Positions 43,938 through 53,289 are shown, counted from the first letter of the stretch. The stretch: 64,000 nucleotides of DNA from JAXLYE01 sp046351595 (GCA_046351595.1 JAXLYE010000004.1:496001-560000); one strand, 5' to 3'. Notes: generated from the sequence alone by a model not told the origin. A program made the numbers and translations.

Positions 43938-45110
43938 ATGCGTACCCGGACGTGGGCGCTCGCGGCGCTCGTGCCGATGCTCGGACTCGGCGGCTGCAGC
44001 AAGGGCCCGGGAGGAGAGCCCGGCTCCGTCGGGACCCCGGGCGAAAAAGGCGACCGGGGCGAGCCCGGTCCGCAGGGGCCGCGCGGTGAAACCGGAGCCG
44101 CGGGCGCGACCGGTGCCGCAGGCCCGATCGGACCGGCCGGGCCGCAGGGCCCCAAAGGAGACACCGGAGCCGCGGGGCCGGCGGGCGTCGCCGGACCGGC
44201 CGGACCCGCGGGCCTGCCCGGTGCCAAGGGCGATCCCGGACCGACCGGACCGGCCGGACCCGCGGGCCTGGCCGGCGCGAGAGGGGACAAGGGCGACCGC
44301 GGCGACCGCGGCGACCCGGGCCCGCAAGGACCGGCCGGGCCCGCGGGCTCGGGCGCGTACTCCGAGGACCTCGGCGGCTTCGCCGGCTTCACGGCGACCA
44401 CGTACACGGGCGGCCTCGCCAACGGCCGCGCCGGCGCGCACGCGCTGTGTGACGCGGCGTTCGCGGGATCGCACCTGTGCCACGCCTCGGAGTACATCCT
44501 GTCCAACTCGGGAACGACCATCCCGATGAGCGGCGCCTGGATCGATCCCAGCAGCTCCGAGAGCATCAGCGGCACCTACGTCGGCATGCCGGGCGTCGGC
44601 CGCCAGATCCACGGCTACGCCTGCGACTCGTGGAGCAAGGGGACGACCGCCGTCAGCGGCACCTGGCTCATGCCCTCGGGCGCGATGTCGACCAGCGGCG
44701 ACTGCGCGACGTCACGCGCGCTCGCCTGCTGCAATACGCCGAGCAAGGTCCGCTTCGCCGGCTTCACCCGCGCCACGACCAGCGGCGGCATCGGCAGCCG
44801 CGCCCGGGCGCACGCGATGTGCGCCGGCGAGTTCGTGGGCGCGCACCTGTGCCACGCCGCCGAGTACATCCGCACCAGCTCGCCGACGACGGTGCCGATG
44901 AGCGGCGCGTGGATCGACCCCAGCAGCTCGGTCACGAGCAGCGGCATCTACGTCGGCCTGCCCGAAGCCGGCCGCCAGATCCACGGCTACGCCTGCGACT
45001 CGTGGAGCAAGGGGACGACCGCCGTCAGCGGCACCTGGCTCATGCCCTCGGGCGCGATGTCGACCAGCGGCGACTGCTCGACCCTGCGCCCGCTCGCCTG
45101 CTGCCAGTAG
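43938..45110 (+). CDS. Collagen-like lipoprotein with duplicated C-terminal domain
   Basis: Predicted 390 aa, with GAAGGAG before the ATG. The signal peptide ends in a lipobox (LGGC, Cys about 19). Residues about 20-140 are uninterrupted G-x-y collagen-like triplets (GPAGPAG, GDRGDRGDPG). Two ~124-residue copies of a Cys-containing domain follow; each contains HLCHASEY or HLCHAAEY, SGAWIDPSSS and an RQIHGYACDSWSKG block. About 105 bp at the end of each copy (44598-44705 and 44970-45075) are practically identical at DNA level, so the duplication is recent or kept alike by gene conversion. A trimeric surface stalk with lectin-like heads is likely. The binding target is unknown. Confidence 0.85.
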   Translation: MRTRTWALAALVPMLGLGGCSKGPGGEPGSVGTPGEKGDRGEPGPQGPRGETGAAGATGAAGPIGPAGPQGPKGDTGAAGPAGVAGPAGPAGLPGAKGDPGPTGPAGPAGLAGARGDKGDRGDRGDPGPQGPAGPAGSGAYSEDLGGFAGFTATTYTGGLANGRAGAHALCDAAFAGSHLCHASEYILSNSGTTIPMSGAWIDPSSSESISGTYVGMPGVGRQIHGYACDSWSKGTTAVSGTWLMPSGAMSTSGDCATSRALACCNTPSKVRFAGFTRATTSGGIGSRARAHAMCAGEFVGAHLCHAAEYIRTSSPTTVPMSGAWIDPSSSVTSSGIYVGLPEAGRQIHGYACDSWSKGTTAVSGTWLMPSGAMSTSGDCSTLRPLACCQ

Positions 45111-45162
45111 CGCGACCGGCGCGCCCGCTCCGCGCCGGTACGCAGCGCTACGTGATCACGGA

Positions 45163-46488
45163 TCAGCGCCGCCGTCGCCGGGCCGCGAGGAAGAACAGGC
45201 CCGCGAAGAGGGCGCTGCCCAAAGAGGCGCCGCCCGCCGCCCCCGGCAGCGCCGAGCAGCCGCCGCGGCGGTCGTCGGTGTCGACGGTGCTGTCGCCCAT
45301 GTCCGGCACCATCGGCGGCGGGTTCGGGATGACGTCGCAGGTGCCCTCCCAGTTGACGCAGCGGGTGTTGGCCGGGCAGCGGACGTAGCGGCACGGATCG
45401 TCGACGCACTTGCCGCCGCGGCACTGCGAGGTGCCCTTGCACTGCTCGTCCGCCGGCATGTTGCCGCACAGCGGATCCTTGACGCAGCGCTTGAGGTTGG
45501 CGTCGCAGACCAGGCCGGCCTGGCAGGCGTACACGCACGGGTCGGCCGCGCACGCGCCCATCAGGCAGCGCGAGCCCGTCGGGCAGCTCTTGGTGCACGC
45601 CTTGACGCAGGTGCCGGGCGAGGTGCCGTCGGTGTAGCAGTACTGGCCGGGGCCGCAGTTCACGCCCGTGCAGGGGTTTGCGTTGCACTCGCCGGCGACG
45701 CAGATGTCGCCCGGCGTCGGGCAGCCGTTCGAGTAGCAGGTGTCGTCGCAGGGTCCGCTCATGCCGACCTCGCCGCCGATGACCACCTCGACGATCGAGC
45801 TCAGCGCCTTGTTGAGCTCATCGGCGCTGTCGGCCTTGTAGTACTTGAGCGGGGTCATGTCCGGCTTGCCGCCGGCGTCGGCCATCTGCGTCAGGCACTG
45901 CTGCTCGGACGAGGACAGGCCGCCGCCGAAGCCGACGACGAACGTCGAGATCGGCGGGTTCTGCATCGTGCCCTTCTGGATCTCGGTGACGGTCCCCGGG
46001 CACGTGTCGGGCGCGCCGCCGCAGCCGGGCCCGCCGTCGGTGATGAGCACGATGTACTGCTTGCGCTCGGGGTCGTGCAGCTCCTTGATGTTGGTGATGG
46101 CGTCGCGCATCGCGGTGCCGGACGGCGTCGAGCCGGTGGTCGTCGGCGTCAGCGAGGCTTCGATCTTGGCCTTGCTCTTGTAGGCCGGCGGCGAGATCAC
46201 CTCGGAGTCGCAGCCCGAGCGCGGGAAGCGCGACAGGCCGATCGGGAACTTGCCGTCGTACTTGGTCAGGATCGCCTTCACGGCGTCGTTGGCGACCTGC
46301 ATGCGCGTCTTGCCGGTGCCCTGCACGATCGTGTCCATCGAGCCCGAGCGGTCGAGCACGATGTGCACGTTGGGACACTTGGCCGCCAGCGCCGGCCGGA
46401 CCGAAACAGAGAGAGACAAGAGGAGCCCGGCCAGACCGGCCAGGCGGGCCGCGATCGCCAGGCGACGAGCAGACGAGGTGCGTGACAT
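45163..46488 (-). CDS. VWA-domain surface protein with Cys-rich repeats and MYXO-CTERM
   Basis: Predicted 441 aa, with AAGGAG seven bases before the ATG at 46488. Sec signal peptide to about residue 35. A von Willebrand A domain runs from about 38 to 235 with the MIDAS motif DRSGS plus downstream T and D residues (STPSG, ITDGG). Residues about 240-395 are Cys-rich EGF-like repeats. The end (about 410-441) has GGCS, a hydrophobic helix and five Arg: a MYXO-CTERM sorting tail. Likely a surface adhesion protein. The neighbour upstream on the same strand is the 708-aa duplicated protein, 131 bp away. Confidence 0.9.
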   Translation of the reverse strand: MSRTSSARRLAIAARLAGLAGLLLSLSVSVRPALAAKCPNVHIVLDRSGSMDTIVQGTGKTRMQVANDAVKAILTKYDGKFPIGLSRFPRSGCDSEVISPPAYKSKAKIEASLTPTTTGSTPSGTAMRDAITNIKELHDPERKQYIVLITDGGPGCGGAPDTCPGTVTEIQKGTMQNPPISTFVVGFGGGLSSSEQQCLTQMADAGGKPDMTPLKYYKADSADELNKALSSIVEVVIGGEVGMSGPCDDTCYSNGCPTPGDICVAGECNANPCTGVNCGPGQYCYTDGTSPGTCVKACTKSCPTGSRCLMGACAADPCVYACQAGLVCDANLKRCVKDPLCGNMPADEQCKGTSQCRGGKCVDDPCRYVRCPANTRCVNWEGTCDVIPNPPPMVPDMGDSTVDTDDRRGGCSALPGAAGGASLGSALFAGLFFLAARRRRR

Positions 46489-46619
46489 GGGGCCGCTCCT
46501 TTCCAAGCGCAAGTTGGGCGAATCTGAGCACAACTCGCTGACGCCGGAAAGCGCGGCCGGTCCGCGCGCGGCGCTTTCTTGGGATCGCGCTGCTGTCGAG
46601 GTCGCCGGGTCCGGGCGCC

Positions 46620-48746
46620 TCAGTCCTCGGGCTTGACCGAGATCAGGCGCGTGTCCAGCCACGACTGCGTCGAGCCGAAGATCAGCGACAGGCTGTTGGT
46701 CTCGGCGCCGACGTAGGGGTGCATGATGGTGGTGAGCTGCGGCTTGAGCGCCGGCAGGCTGCGGTGGTGCAGGAACACGGTGCCGCCGCGCTTCTCGGAG
46801 TAGACGCAGGCGCCGTACGTCGAGATGTTCCACTTGGTCTTGTCGTGAGTCTCGAAGTCGGCGCCGTGCCGCACGCCGCCCTTGAGCGCGAGCTTGATGT
46901 TGCCGGTGAACAGCGAGTGGAAAAGGCCCGTGCTCCACCCTTCCATCTGGAAGAAGGTGTTGTGATCGCGCGCGTTGTCCCAGGCCCAGGCCGTGGTGTC
47001 GACGAGCAGGATGGGGATGAGCGGCCACGCCCGACCGGCGCTCGCTCCCGACGAGTAGCTGAAGGGATAGGCGAGCGCGGTGCCGACCGAGGGACCCTTC
47101 CACTTGTAGTGGGAGTGGCCGAAGGCGGTGCCGGCCTGCTCGTCCTCACCGCCGGAATAGAAGCGATTTTTGAACCCGTAATAGAAGGAGTCGATGGCCT
47201 GCGAGCCCTTGCCCGTGGTGTCGCGCGCCGCGTGCAGCACGACGAAGTGCGCGCCGCACAGAAGCAGCTTCAGGAACTGCGAGAGGTTGGCGCGATCGAG
47301 CTGCTGGCCGTCGGAGATCTCGTAGCGCGTATAGCCGGCCAGCTTGTACTTGGGGGGCGCGTTCGCGGTCGCCTCGCCGTCGAGCTCCAGGATCGGGACC
47401 GACATCGCGATCTCGTTGTCCAGGAAGAACCCGCGGAAGAACTCCATGAGCGCGGTGTCCTGCGCGCCCGCGCGGCTGTCCTTCGCCCCGAGCAGCGCGC
47501 GCCCGAGCTCGTCGCACAACAGCCGCACCTCGCTCGGCGAGATCAGCCACGAGATGTGCTGGCCGTTGTTGGCGCTGGCGATGATCTTCTTCACAAACTC
47601 CGCCGGCTGCCGCGCCGGATCCTTGAACAGGTCGTTCAGGAACATGCCGGTGCGATCCGGGATCTCGCGCCGATCGAGCGTGCGCCGCACCATCGGGATG
47701 ACCAGCGACTTGTCGAGCCAGCCCTGGGTGTCGCCGAACATCAGGGACATGCTCGGGCTCTCGGCGCCGGCGTAGGAGTGCATGACCAGCTGGTGGCTGG
47801 GCCGCGGCGGCGGGCTGTCGCGGTGGTGCAGAAAGACCGTGCCGCCGCGCTTCTCGGAGTAGGCGCAGGCGCCGTACGTCGAGATGTTCCACTTGGTGGC
47901 ATCGTGCGTCATGAAGTCGGCGCCGTGCCGCACGCCGCCCTTGAGCGCCAGCTTGAACTCACGCTGATACAGCGAGTGCAGAAGGCCCGTGCTCCACCCT
48001 TCCATCTGGAAGAAGGTGTTGTGATCGCGCAGCCCCTTCACCGCCCAGGTCGTGGTGTCGACCAGCAGGATCGGAATGAGCGGCCAGGACTTGTTCGCGC
48101 TGCCGCCCGTCGTGTACCGGAAGGGGTACGCCATCGCCGTCCCCAGCGACGGGCCCTTCCACTTGTAATGGGAGTGTCCCATCGCCGTCCCGGACTCCGG
48201 ACTGAGGCTCGGGAACAGCGAGTAGAAGCGCTTCTTGAAGTCGAAGTAGAAGCTGCTGACCGGCTCGGTGGTGTCGCGCTCGGCGTGCAGGCTGACGAAG
48301 TGCGCGCCGGCCAAGAGGAGCCGCAGGAAGTACTGCAGCCCGTCCTCGAAGAACTGGCTCCCGTCCGACAGCGGGTACTGCTCGTAGCCGACGAGCTCAC
48401 AGACCGGGGGCCTCTGCGGGGTCGCGGTGCCGCGGCGGCGGAACTGCGGCACCGACATCGTGATCTGGTTCTGCTTGAAGTAGCCCGCGAAGAACTGCAT
48501 CAGCGCCTTGTCCTCGTCGCACAGCTTGGCCTGCTTCTGCGGCGAGAAGACCTTGAGCAGGCGCGCGACGATCAGGTTCAGCTCGCGCTCGCGGATGATC
48601 CAGAAGATGTTGCCGTCGCTGTTGGCCTTGGCGACGATGCCCCGCACGAACTTCGCGGGGTCCCGCACGTCGCTGTTGAACAGATCGTTCAGGAACCCGC
48701 CGGTGTTGTCGGGGATGTCCGTCTTGGAGAGCTGCTTCCGGGCCAT
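46620..48746 (-). CDS. Protein of two tandem copies of an unknown ~350-aa unit
   Basis: Predicted 708 aa, with AGAGG before the ATG. Residues 1-355 and 356-708 are clearly homologous. Each begins with I-P-D-x-T-G-x-FLNDLF, then ISW/IFW, an AHFVxLHAxRDTT block, GHSHYKWKGPS, WPLIPILLVDTT, a DHNTFFQMEGWSTGL block, ALKGGVRHGADF, then TKWNISTYGAC-YSEKRGGTVFLHHR, ending SLxFGxTQxWLD. No signal peptide or membrane helix. The many invariant His, Asp and Trp residues suggest an enzyme or binding fold, but I recognise no family. The pattern suggests ancient internal duplication with strong constraint on both halves. Confidence 0.85.
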   Translation of the reverse strand: MARKQLSKTDIPDNTGGFLNDLFNSDVRDPAKFVRGIVAKANSDGNIFWIIRERELNLIVARLLKVFSPQKQAKLCDEDKALMQFFAGYFKQNQITMSVPQFRRRGTATPQRPPVCELVGYEQYPLSDGSQFFEDGLQYFLRLLLAGAHFVSLHAERDTTEPVSSFYFDFKKRFYSLFPSLSPESGTAMGHSHYKWKGPSLGTAMAYPFRYTTGGSANKSWPLIPILLVDTTTWAVKGLRDHNTFFQMEGWSTGLLHSLYQREFKLALKGGVRHGADFMTHDATKWNISTYGACAYSEKRGGTVFLHHRDSPPPRPSHQLVMHSYAGAESPSMSLMFGDTQGWLDKSLVIPMVRRTLDRREIPDRTGMFLNDLFKDPARQPAEFVKKIIASANNGQHISWLISPSEVRLLCDELGRALLGAKDSRAGAQDTALMEFFRGFFLDNEIAMSVPILELDGEATANAPPKYKLAGYTRYEISDGQQLDRANLSQFLKLLLCGAHFVVLHAARDTTGKGSQAIDSFYYGFKNRFYSGGEDEQAGTAFGHSHYKWKGPSVGTALAYPFSYSSGASAGRAWPLIPILLVDTTAWAWDNARDHNTFFQMEGWSTGLFHSLFTGNIKLALKGGVRHGADFETHDKTKWNISTYGACVYSEKRGGTVFLHHRSLPALKPQLTTIMHPYVGAETNSLSLIFGSTQSWLDTRLISVKPED

Positions 48747-48989
48747 CAGGTACCTCTGTGCGTCGACCGGGACGAGGATCCGGCACGCTCGCCGGGCACG
48801 CCGCGGCCAGGCAAGACCCGGACACCGACGTGAGCGCGCAGCGAGGACATGGATCCGCGGATCGATTGTCGCACCCGCAGCGCGTGCGCTTCTACGCCCC
48901 GTTTGCGGCCGCGGATTCCAAAGCCGCGCCGCAGGGTTGGACGCGGGCGCACCGGCCTCGGGACCGGCCCGCCGCGTCCCGCGCCCGAT

Positions 48990-49823
48990 CTACGCCGACG
49001 CCGTCGAGACGAACACCAGCAGGCGCAGCACCTCGAGGAAGCTCGGGGTCACGAAGCCGACGACCAGATCGGACTGCAGCGAGGCGCCCGGATAGAACGA
49101 GTTCTTGTACGCGTCCTCGGCCTTGTTGTACGTCAGCTCGACGTGGAACGGACCGCGCTGCGGGTTGAGCAGCGCCCGGCGCTGTTCCGCGCTGCGCGAG
49201 CACGCACGCCGCATCCCTTCGCGGATGCGCTCGCACGCGAGCTCGGGGTGGATGCTGACCGTCGAGCTGCCGTGCCCGAAGGACGTCGCCACCGTCTCGA
49301 TCCCGTCCGCGAACTCCCGCACCTCGCGGCACAGCGCCTCGTCGCCCGAGGCGAAGACCGCCGGCACGCCCTCCAGCGCCGCGGCGCCCGCGTACAGGTG
49401 GAACTCGGCGACCGCCTGCCCGTTGATGCGGATCGACTGGAACACGGTGTCGGTCAGCGTGTGCGCGAGCGGGTTGGCCCCGGAGCCGCCCTTGGCGTGG
49501 TACCCGACGAACGCCGCCGCGTCGAACGAGGGATCGATCTCCTGCACCATCATGTACGGGTGCCGGCTCCAGCCGCGGATCAGGCGGACCTCGCGCGGCA
49601 GCCGCTCGTGCAGCAGGTTGCGCGCGAACCAGTGCGCGTCGCGCACCCAGATCTCCTTCGCGCCCGCGTCGAGCGCGCCCAGGCACGCGGCCTTCACCTC
49701 CTCGGTCATGCGCTCCTGGAAGGGCCGGTACTGGCTCTTGTGCGGATCCGCCTCTTCCCAGTTCGTGATCCCCGCGATCCCTTCGATGTCGGCGCTGATG
49801 AAGATCTTCACGTGCTCCCTCAA
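48990..49823 (-). CDS. M55-family D-aminopeptidase (DppA-like)
   Basis: Predicted 277 aa. The family signature opens the protein: ISADIEG with metal ligands Asp12 and Glu14. Further ligands are likely in RDAHWF and GYHAKGG, and EFHLYA and FGHGSSTVS also match. The length equals that of DppA (about 275 aa). Members are zinc peptidases removing N-terminal D-amino acids from short peptides, used in peptidoglycan-peptide salvage or adaptation to nutrient stress. It is cytosolic and alone between the duplicated protein and the CBM21 lipoprotein, all on the minus strand. Confidence 0.92.
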   Translation of the reverse strand: MREHVKIFISADIEGIAGITNWEEADPHKSQYRPFQERMTEEVKAACLGALDAGAKEIWVRDAHWFARNLLHERLPREVRLIRGWSRHPYMMVQEIDPSFDAAAFVGYHAKGGSGANPLAHTLTDTVFQSIRINGQAVAEFHLYAGAAALEGVPAVFASGDEALCREVREFADGIETVATSFGHGSSTVSIHPELACERIREGMRRACSRSAEQRRALLNPQRGPFHVELTYNKAEDAYKNSFYPGASLQSDLVVGFVTPSFLEVLRLLVFVSTASA

Positions 49824-49910
49824 CAGGTTGGCAGTCCGTCGGCTGTCGCGCCGAAACCTAACACAGCGCGGAGCCGGTCACGGACTCCGTCGGTGCGACG
49901 CCCGAGCGCT

Positions 49911-50858
49911 TCAGCCGTGGCAGCCGGACAGACCGGTGCAGATCACGAACGCCTCGCCCGTGCAGCGCCAGCCGCCCAGCGCCGGCTCGCTGCGGCAGGT
50001 GAAGTTCTGGCCATAGTTGTTGTCCCACGCCTCGCCGCCGCCCTGCCGCGCCGCGACCGCGAAGGCGATCTCTGTGGCGTCGCTGTCGACGATCTGGCGC
50101 GCGGTCCATAGCTCGCCGCCGGCGCCGTCCCCGTACTGGTACGCGGCGTCCGCGGTGCGCACCGTGCGCCAGCCGTCCGTCGAGGAGACGAGCCGCACCT
50201 GCTTGTCGTAGGCGCGGTTGCGGACGAGGATCTGCGCCCACAGCTCGGTGTTCGGACGGCCGCGCGCCGGCAGGCTGACGCTGGCCTCGGTGACGACGAC
50301 GTCGATCCCGAGCCCCAGCGGCGACTCGACGCCGACCAGGCCGATGCCGGCCGCGGACTCGATGCGCCCCCAGTAGTCCCAGCCGCCGTTGTTGTCCCAG
50401 AGCTCGCGGCCGGCGGCGCGGTAGCGGACGCGCAGCTGGCTGGTCCCGTTGCCCGCGGTCGAGCCGAAGGTCCACAGCTCGCGGCCGCTCGGCAGCGTGC
50501 GCAGGTAGCTGGCGGGCGCCTCGCCGGCCGCGCCGCCGCCGAGCCCCTGGTAGGCGACCGTGACCTCCTTGTCGTAGGCCAGGTTCTCGACCTCGATCAC
50601 GCCGCCCCAGGTCATGCACGACGAGCAGCCGTAGTTGTACGCCTTGGCGTAGAGCAGCCGCACCGGCGCCGAGGTCAGCGCCGCGCGCGCTCCGGCGATC
50701 GCAGGCGTCGCATCCGTCGCGCCGCAGCCCGAGAGCGCGGCCAGGCCGGCGAGGGCGCAGGGCACGAGCGCGGCGCGGCGCGTGCGAGATCCGGAGCCAG
50801 AAAGCGAACCAGAGACAGCACCAGAACCAGAGACAGAACCAGAACCAGATCGAGACAT
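49911..50858 (-). CDS. Lipoprotein with two CBM21-like carbohydrate-binding modules
   Basis: Predicted 315 aa. The N-terminus is a Ser/Gly repeat (SGSGSVSGSGAVSG) coded by a degenerate CCAGA-rich tandem DNA repeat, before the hydrophobic stretch and a lipobox (LSGC near residue 45). Two CBM21-like modules follow: each has VENLAYDKEVTV or VRNRAYDKQVRL, a downstream W, and ends with DNNGGWDYW or DNNYGQNFTC. CBM21 modules bind starch or glycogen and, in eukaryotes, target phosphatases to glycogen. The C-terminus adds a short Cys-rich tail. Probably a surface alpha-glucan binder. Confidence 0.8.
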   Translation of the reverse strand: MSRSGSGSVSGSGAVSGSLSGSGSRTRRAALVPCALAGLAALSGCGATDATPAIAGARAALTSAPVRLLYAKAYNYGCSSCMTWGGVIEVENLAYDKEVTVAYQGLGGGAAGEAPASYLRTLPSGRELWTFGSTAGNGTSQLRVRYRAAGRELWDNNGGWDYWGRIESAAGIGLVGVESPLGLGIDVVVTEASVSLPARGRPNTELWAQILVRNRAYDKQVRLVSSTDGWRTVRTADAAYQYGDGAGGELWTARQIVDSDATEIAFAVAARQGGGEAWDNNYGQNFTCRSEPALGGWRCTGEAFVICTGLSGCHG

Positions 50859-50924
50859 GGGTCCTCCGTTGGGTGAGCGGGGAGAACCTACCCGATCCCG
50901 CTCCGAGGATGCCGCGCGCGGCCG

Positions 50925-51365
50925 TCAGTCCGCGAGCGGCAGCACGGACACGAAGTGCGGCATGTCCGGCCACTTGCGGCGCAGCACCTGCCGGAACGCC
51001 GGGCTCGCGGCCGCGGGGCCGAACAGGCGGCTGCGGCGCCCGCTGCAGCCCACATAGATCCACAGCCCGGTGAACGTCACGTGATCGAGCGGGTGCGCGC
51101 CGTCGAACAGCGACAGCCGCCCGCGCGGCAGCGGACCGAGCACGCGCGCCTGCCAGACCAGCCCGAGCAGCGCGAGCGCGGCACCCGGAACCGCCCAGCG
51201 CAGCCCAAAGGTCGCCGCCGCCAGCGCGAGCACGGCACCGGGCAGCAGCGCCGCCCCCAGGCGCAGCGCGCGCACCCGCCGCGACTCGCGGACGACCGCC
51301 GCCAAGAGCGCGTCATCCGCTGCGCGCTGGGCCTCGACGGGGTCCCGCGCCGGGCTTGCGTCCAT
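50925..51365 (-). CDS. Small membrane protein, function unknown
   Basis: Predicted 146 aa. Two transmembrane helices lie at about residues 38-75 (separated by RWAVPG). The N-terminus is Ala/Arg-rich and the cytosolic C-terminal ~60 residues are basic. No family recognised. It starts three bases after the stop of 51369-51683, so the two are one operon. Confidence 0.65.
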   Translation of the reverse strand: MDASPARDPVEAQRAADDALLAAVVRESRRVRALRLGAALLPGAVLALAAATFGLRWAVPGAALALLGLVWQARVLGPLPRGRLSLFDGAHPLDHVTFTGLWIYVGCSGRRSRLFGPAAASPAFRQVLRRKWPDMPHFVSVLPLAD

Positions 51366-51368
51366 GGC

Positions 51369-51683
51369 CTATCCCCGCACCGCGCTGCCGAGCACGATCC
51401 CGCACAGCAGCAGCGCCAGCGCCAGCGGCCCGAGCGCGCCCAGCGCGCAGGCGCGGACCAGGCCGTGCCCATACCCGTACAGGAACAGCGGCGCCGCGAT
51501 CCCGCCGAAGAGCGCGCCGGGCACGTGCAGCGGCGTCAGCACCGCGTCGCGGATCGGCGGCAGGCCGCGGCGCACGAGCACGCCGTTGCGCAGGTGCCGC
51601 GCCTGCAGCAGCAGCACCGCCCCGACGAGTCCCCCGAGCGCGCCGGCCAGAGCCCCGAGCAGCGCAGCGAGCAGGTACGGCAT
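51369..51683 (-). CDS. Small membrane protein with three hydrophobic helices
   Basis: Predicted 104 aa. Hydrophobic, with a Gly/Ala-rich first helix (AALLGALAGALGGLVGAVLLL), a basic loop and two further helices. The ATG at 51683 lacks a good ribosome site. First gene of a two-gene operon with 50925-51365. Function unknown. Confidence 0.6.
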   Translation of the reverse strand: MPYLLAALLGALAGALGGLVGAVLLLQARHLRNGVLVRRGLPPIRDAVLTPLHVPGALFGGIAAPLFLYGYGHGLVRACALGALGPLALALLLCGIVLGSAVRG

Positions 51684-51899
51684 GGAGCGAGTATAGCCGG
51701 GTGCTCCGCCGCGTGGGCGCTGCAGCACCCGGGCCGCGGCCGGCGTCGAAAGCGGCGGCCCGAGCTCCGACGCGGCTGCCGTCGGAGCTGCTCATGGCCG
51801 TCTTTTTCGTACACAGCCGGTGCCGTCGACCCGCCAGCCCGCTCTCTCCGTCGGCGGCGGCGCCTTCCGGCCGGTGCGGCGCCGGGTCGACCGCGGCCC

Positions 51900-51953
51900 G
51901 GACAGGGCGGACACCGCGCGGACATGTCCGGACAGATCGGACGGACGCGGACA
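51900..51953. promoter_or_regulatory. Helically phased GGACA cluster with palindrome
   Basis: GGACA or GGACG occurs at 51900, 51909, 51920, 51930, 51939 and 51949, that is every 9-11 bp on one strand. It includes the perfect palindrome CGGACATGTCCG at 51919-51930. The spacing places the sites on one helix face. Sited 120 bp before the + strand gene's sigma-54-like element, it fits an enhancer or multimeric operator. Confidence 0.5.
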
Positions 51954-52034
51954 GGCCACGAGCCCGCCCCGCGCGCCCGCCCGCCGCCGCGCGCAGCGAC
52001 GGGAGCGCCCCCGGAGCCGGGCGTCGCTCCGCCC

Positions 52035-52050
52035 TGGCACGCCCCTTGTT
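52035..52050 (+). promoter_or_regulatory. Sigma-54-like promoter
   Basis: TGGCAC-N5-TTGTT: a perfect -24 element and correct spacing, but the -12 GC is GT. It ends 25 bp before the ATG of 52075-53205. Confidence 0.35.
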
Positions 52051-52074
52051 TAGGTCCCGACCCGGAGGTGCCCA

Positions 52075-53205
52075 ATGTCCCCGAAGCCCGCCCCGTTCTC
52101 GCTGCTGTCGTCGCTGGCGCTGCTCGGTTGTGTGCTCGTGCCGGCCAGGTCGGCGGCGGCGGCGCCGGGCCGCGCGCCCGTCTGCCAGCCGCTCGTCGAT
52201 CACCTGCACGGGCAGCTCCGCGGGCCGCTGCACGGGCGCCTGCCGTCCTTCGGCATCCGGGCGTGGTCCGAGGTCGCGGCCGAGGCCATGAACCACGCCT
52301 CGGCGCCGTGCCGTGAGGCCATCGCCGCCGGCCGCGCCCCCGAGGTGGCCGAGGCGCTGCGCGCGATCGAGAAGCGCGTGGAGCTCGGCGAGCAGGCGGA
52401 GCCCGCGGACCCGGCCCGCCTGCCGCTGCGGCGCTTCGTGTACCGCCTGACCTGCCAGCTCCGCGTGCCGGAGGCCGGCGCCCGTGTCCTCGCCGGCGTG
52501 CGCGAGCCCGGCGTCTACTCCGAGTGCGCGGACGCCCTGTTCGCGATGGCCTCGCCGGAGCCGGACGCGGTCGCGCTGCGCGAGCTCTACCTCGACGGGC
52601 TGCGCCGCGAGCCGCTGTCGACGCGGCTGCCGGGCAGCGTGCTGCGGCCGCCGTACGCGGCGCAGCTCGCGCCGGTGCTGGTCGCCTACGATCAGGCGCG
52701 GCTGCCGCGGCGCGACACGATCCATCAGGCCGTGTGCGGCGGCGCGCGGCCCGACGCGGCGGAGCTGCAGGCGGCCTGCGCGAGCCCCGCCGAGCGCGAG
52801 CCGCAGTGGGCGCGCGAGAAGCTGCTGCGCGGCGACGTCCTGGGCGGGCTCGCCCACCTCGAGGTGCTGCCGCCGGTGAAGACCACGCAGTTCGCGCCGC
52901 TGCTGCGCCAGTTCGACAGCGAGCAGCGCCGCGGCCGCGACCTGCTCTACGCGATGCTGTGCAAGCCGCCCTCGGCGCCGGCCGGTGAGCTCGCCGTCGC
53001 CTGCCGCGAGCTCGTGCCCAGCGTCGAGCTCAGCTGGCCCAAGCTGAACCGCAAGCGCCTCGCCGAGGCCGAGCTCAACGCCGAGCTGAAGTCCTACTAC
53101 CGCAGCGGCCGGGACCTCGGCACGCTGCTGCTCAGCCTCTCGCTGCTGGTCATCGGCCACGCCCTGCTGTTCCGGCGGCGCGCGCGACCGGCGGCGGCGG
53201 TGTGA
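52075..53205 (+). CDS. Exported protein with C-terminal membrane anchor, function unknown
   Basis: Predicted 376 aa, with GGAGGT five bases before the ATG. Sec signal peptide to about residue 30 (RSAAAAPG). The body is helical and Arg/Leu/Ala-rich with seven or more Cys (VCQPL, APCREA, LTCQL, SECAD, VCGG, AACAS, LCKP), suggesting periplasmic disulfides. The end has one membrane helix (about 345-363) and an Arg-rich tail that resembles sorting tails but lacks their Cys. No family recognised. It lies behind phased GGACA sites and a sigma-54-like element. Confidence 0.7.
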   Translation: MSPKPAPFSLLSSLALLGCVLVPARSAAAAPGRAPVCQPLVDHLHGQLRGPLHGRLPSFGIRAWSEVAAEAMNHASAPCREAIAAGRAPEVAEALRAIEKRVELGEQAEPADPARLPLRRFVYRLTCQLRVPEAGARVLAGVREPGVYSECADALFAMASPEPDAVALRELYLDGLRREPLSTRLPGSVLRPPYAAQLAPVLVAYDQARLPRRDTIHQAVCGGARPDAAELQAACASPAEREPQWAREKLLRGDVLGGLAHLEVLPPVKTTQFAPLLRQFDSEQRRGRDLLYAMLCKPPSAPAGELAVACRELVPSVELSWPKLNRKRLAEAELNAELKSYYRSGRDLGTLLLSLSLLVIGHALLFRRRARPAAAV

Positions 53206-53289
53206 GCCCGCCCGACGAGGTCCGGCCCCGCAGTCCGGTCGCGTGAGAGGCGCGACAGGGACACTCAAGGCCGGCGGTGTCGCGCGGCG

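Larger units (their letters stand above)
51684..52074. other. Divergent intergenic region with phased GGACA sites
   Basis: About 391 bp between the divergent membrane-protein operon and the exported protein. No gene is supported. It contains the GGACA cluster at 51900-51953 and a sigma-54-like element at 52035-52050. Confidence 0.5.
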
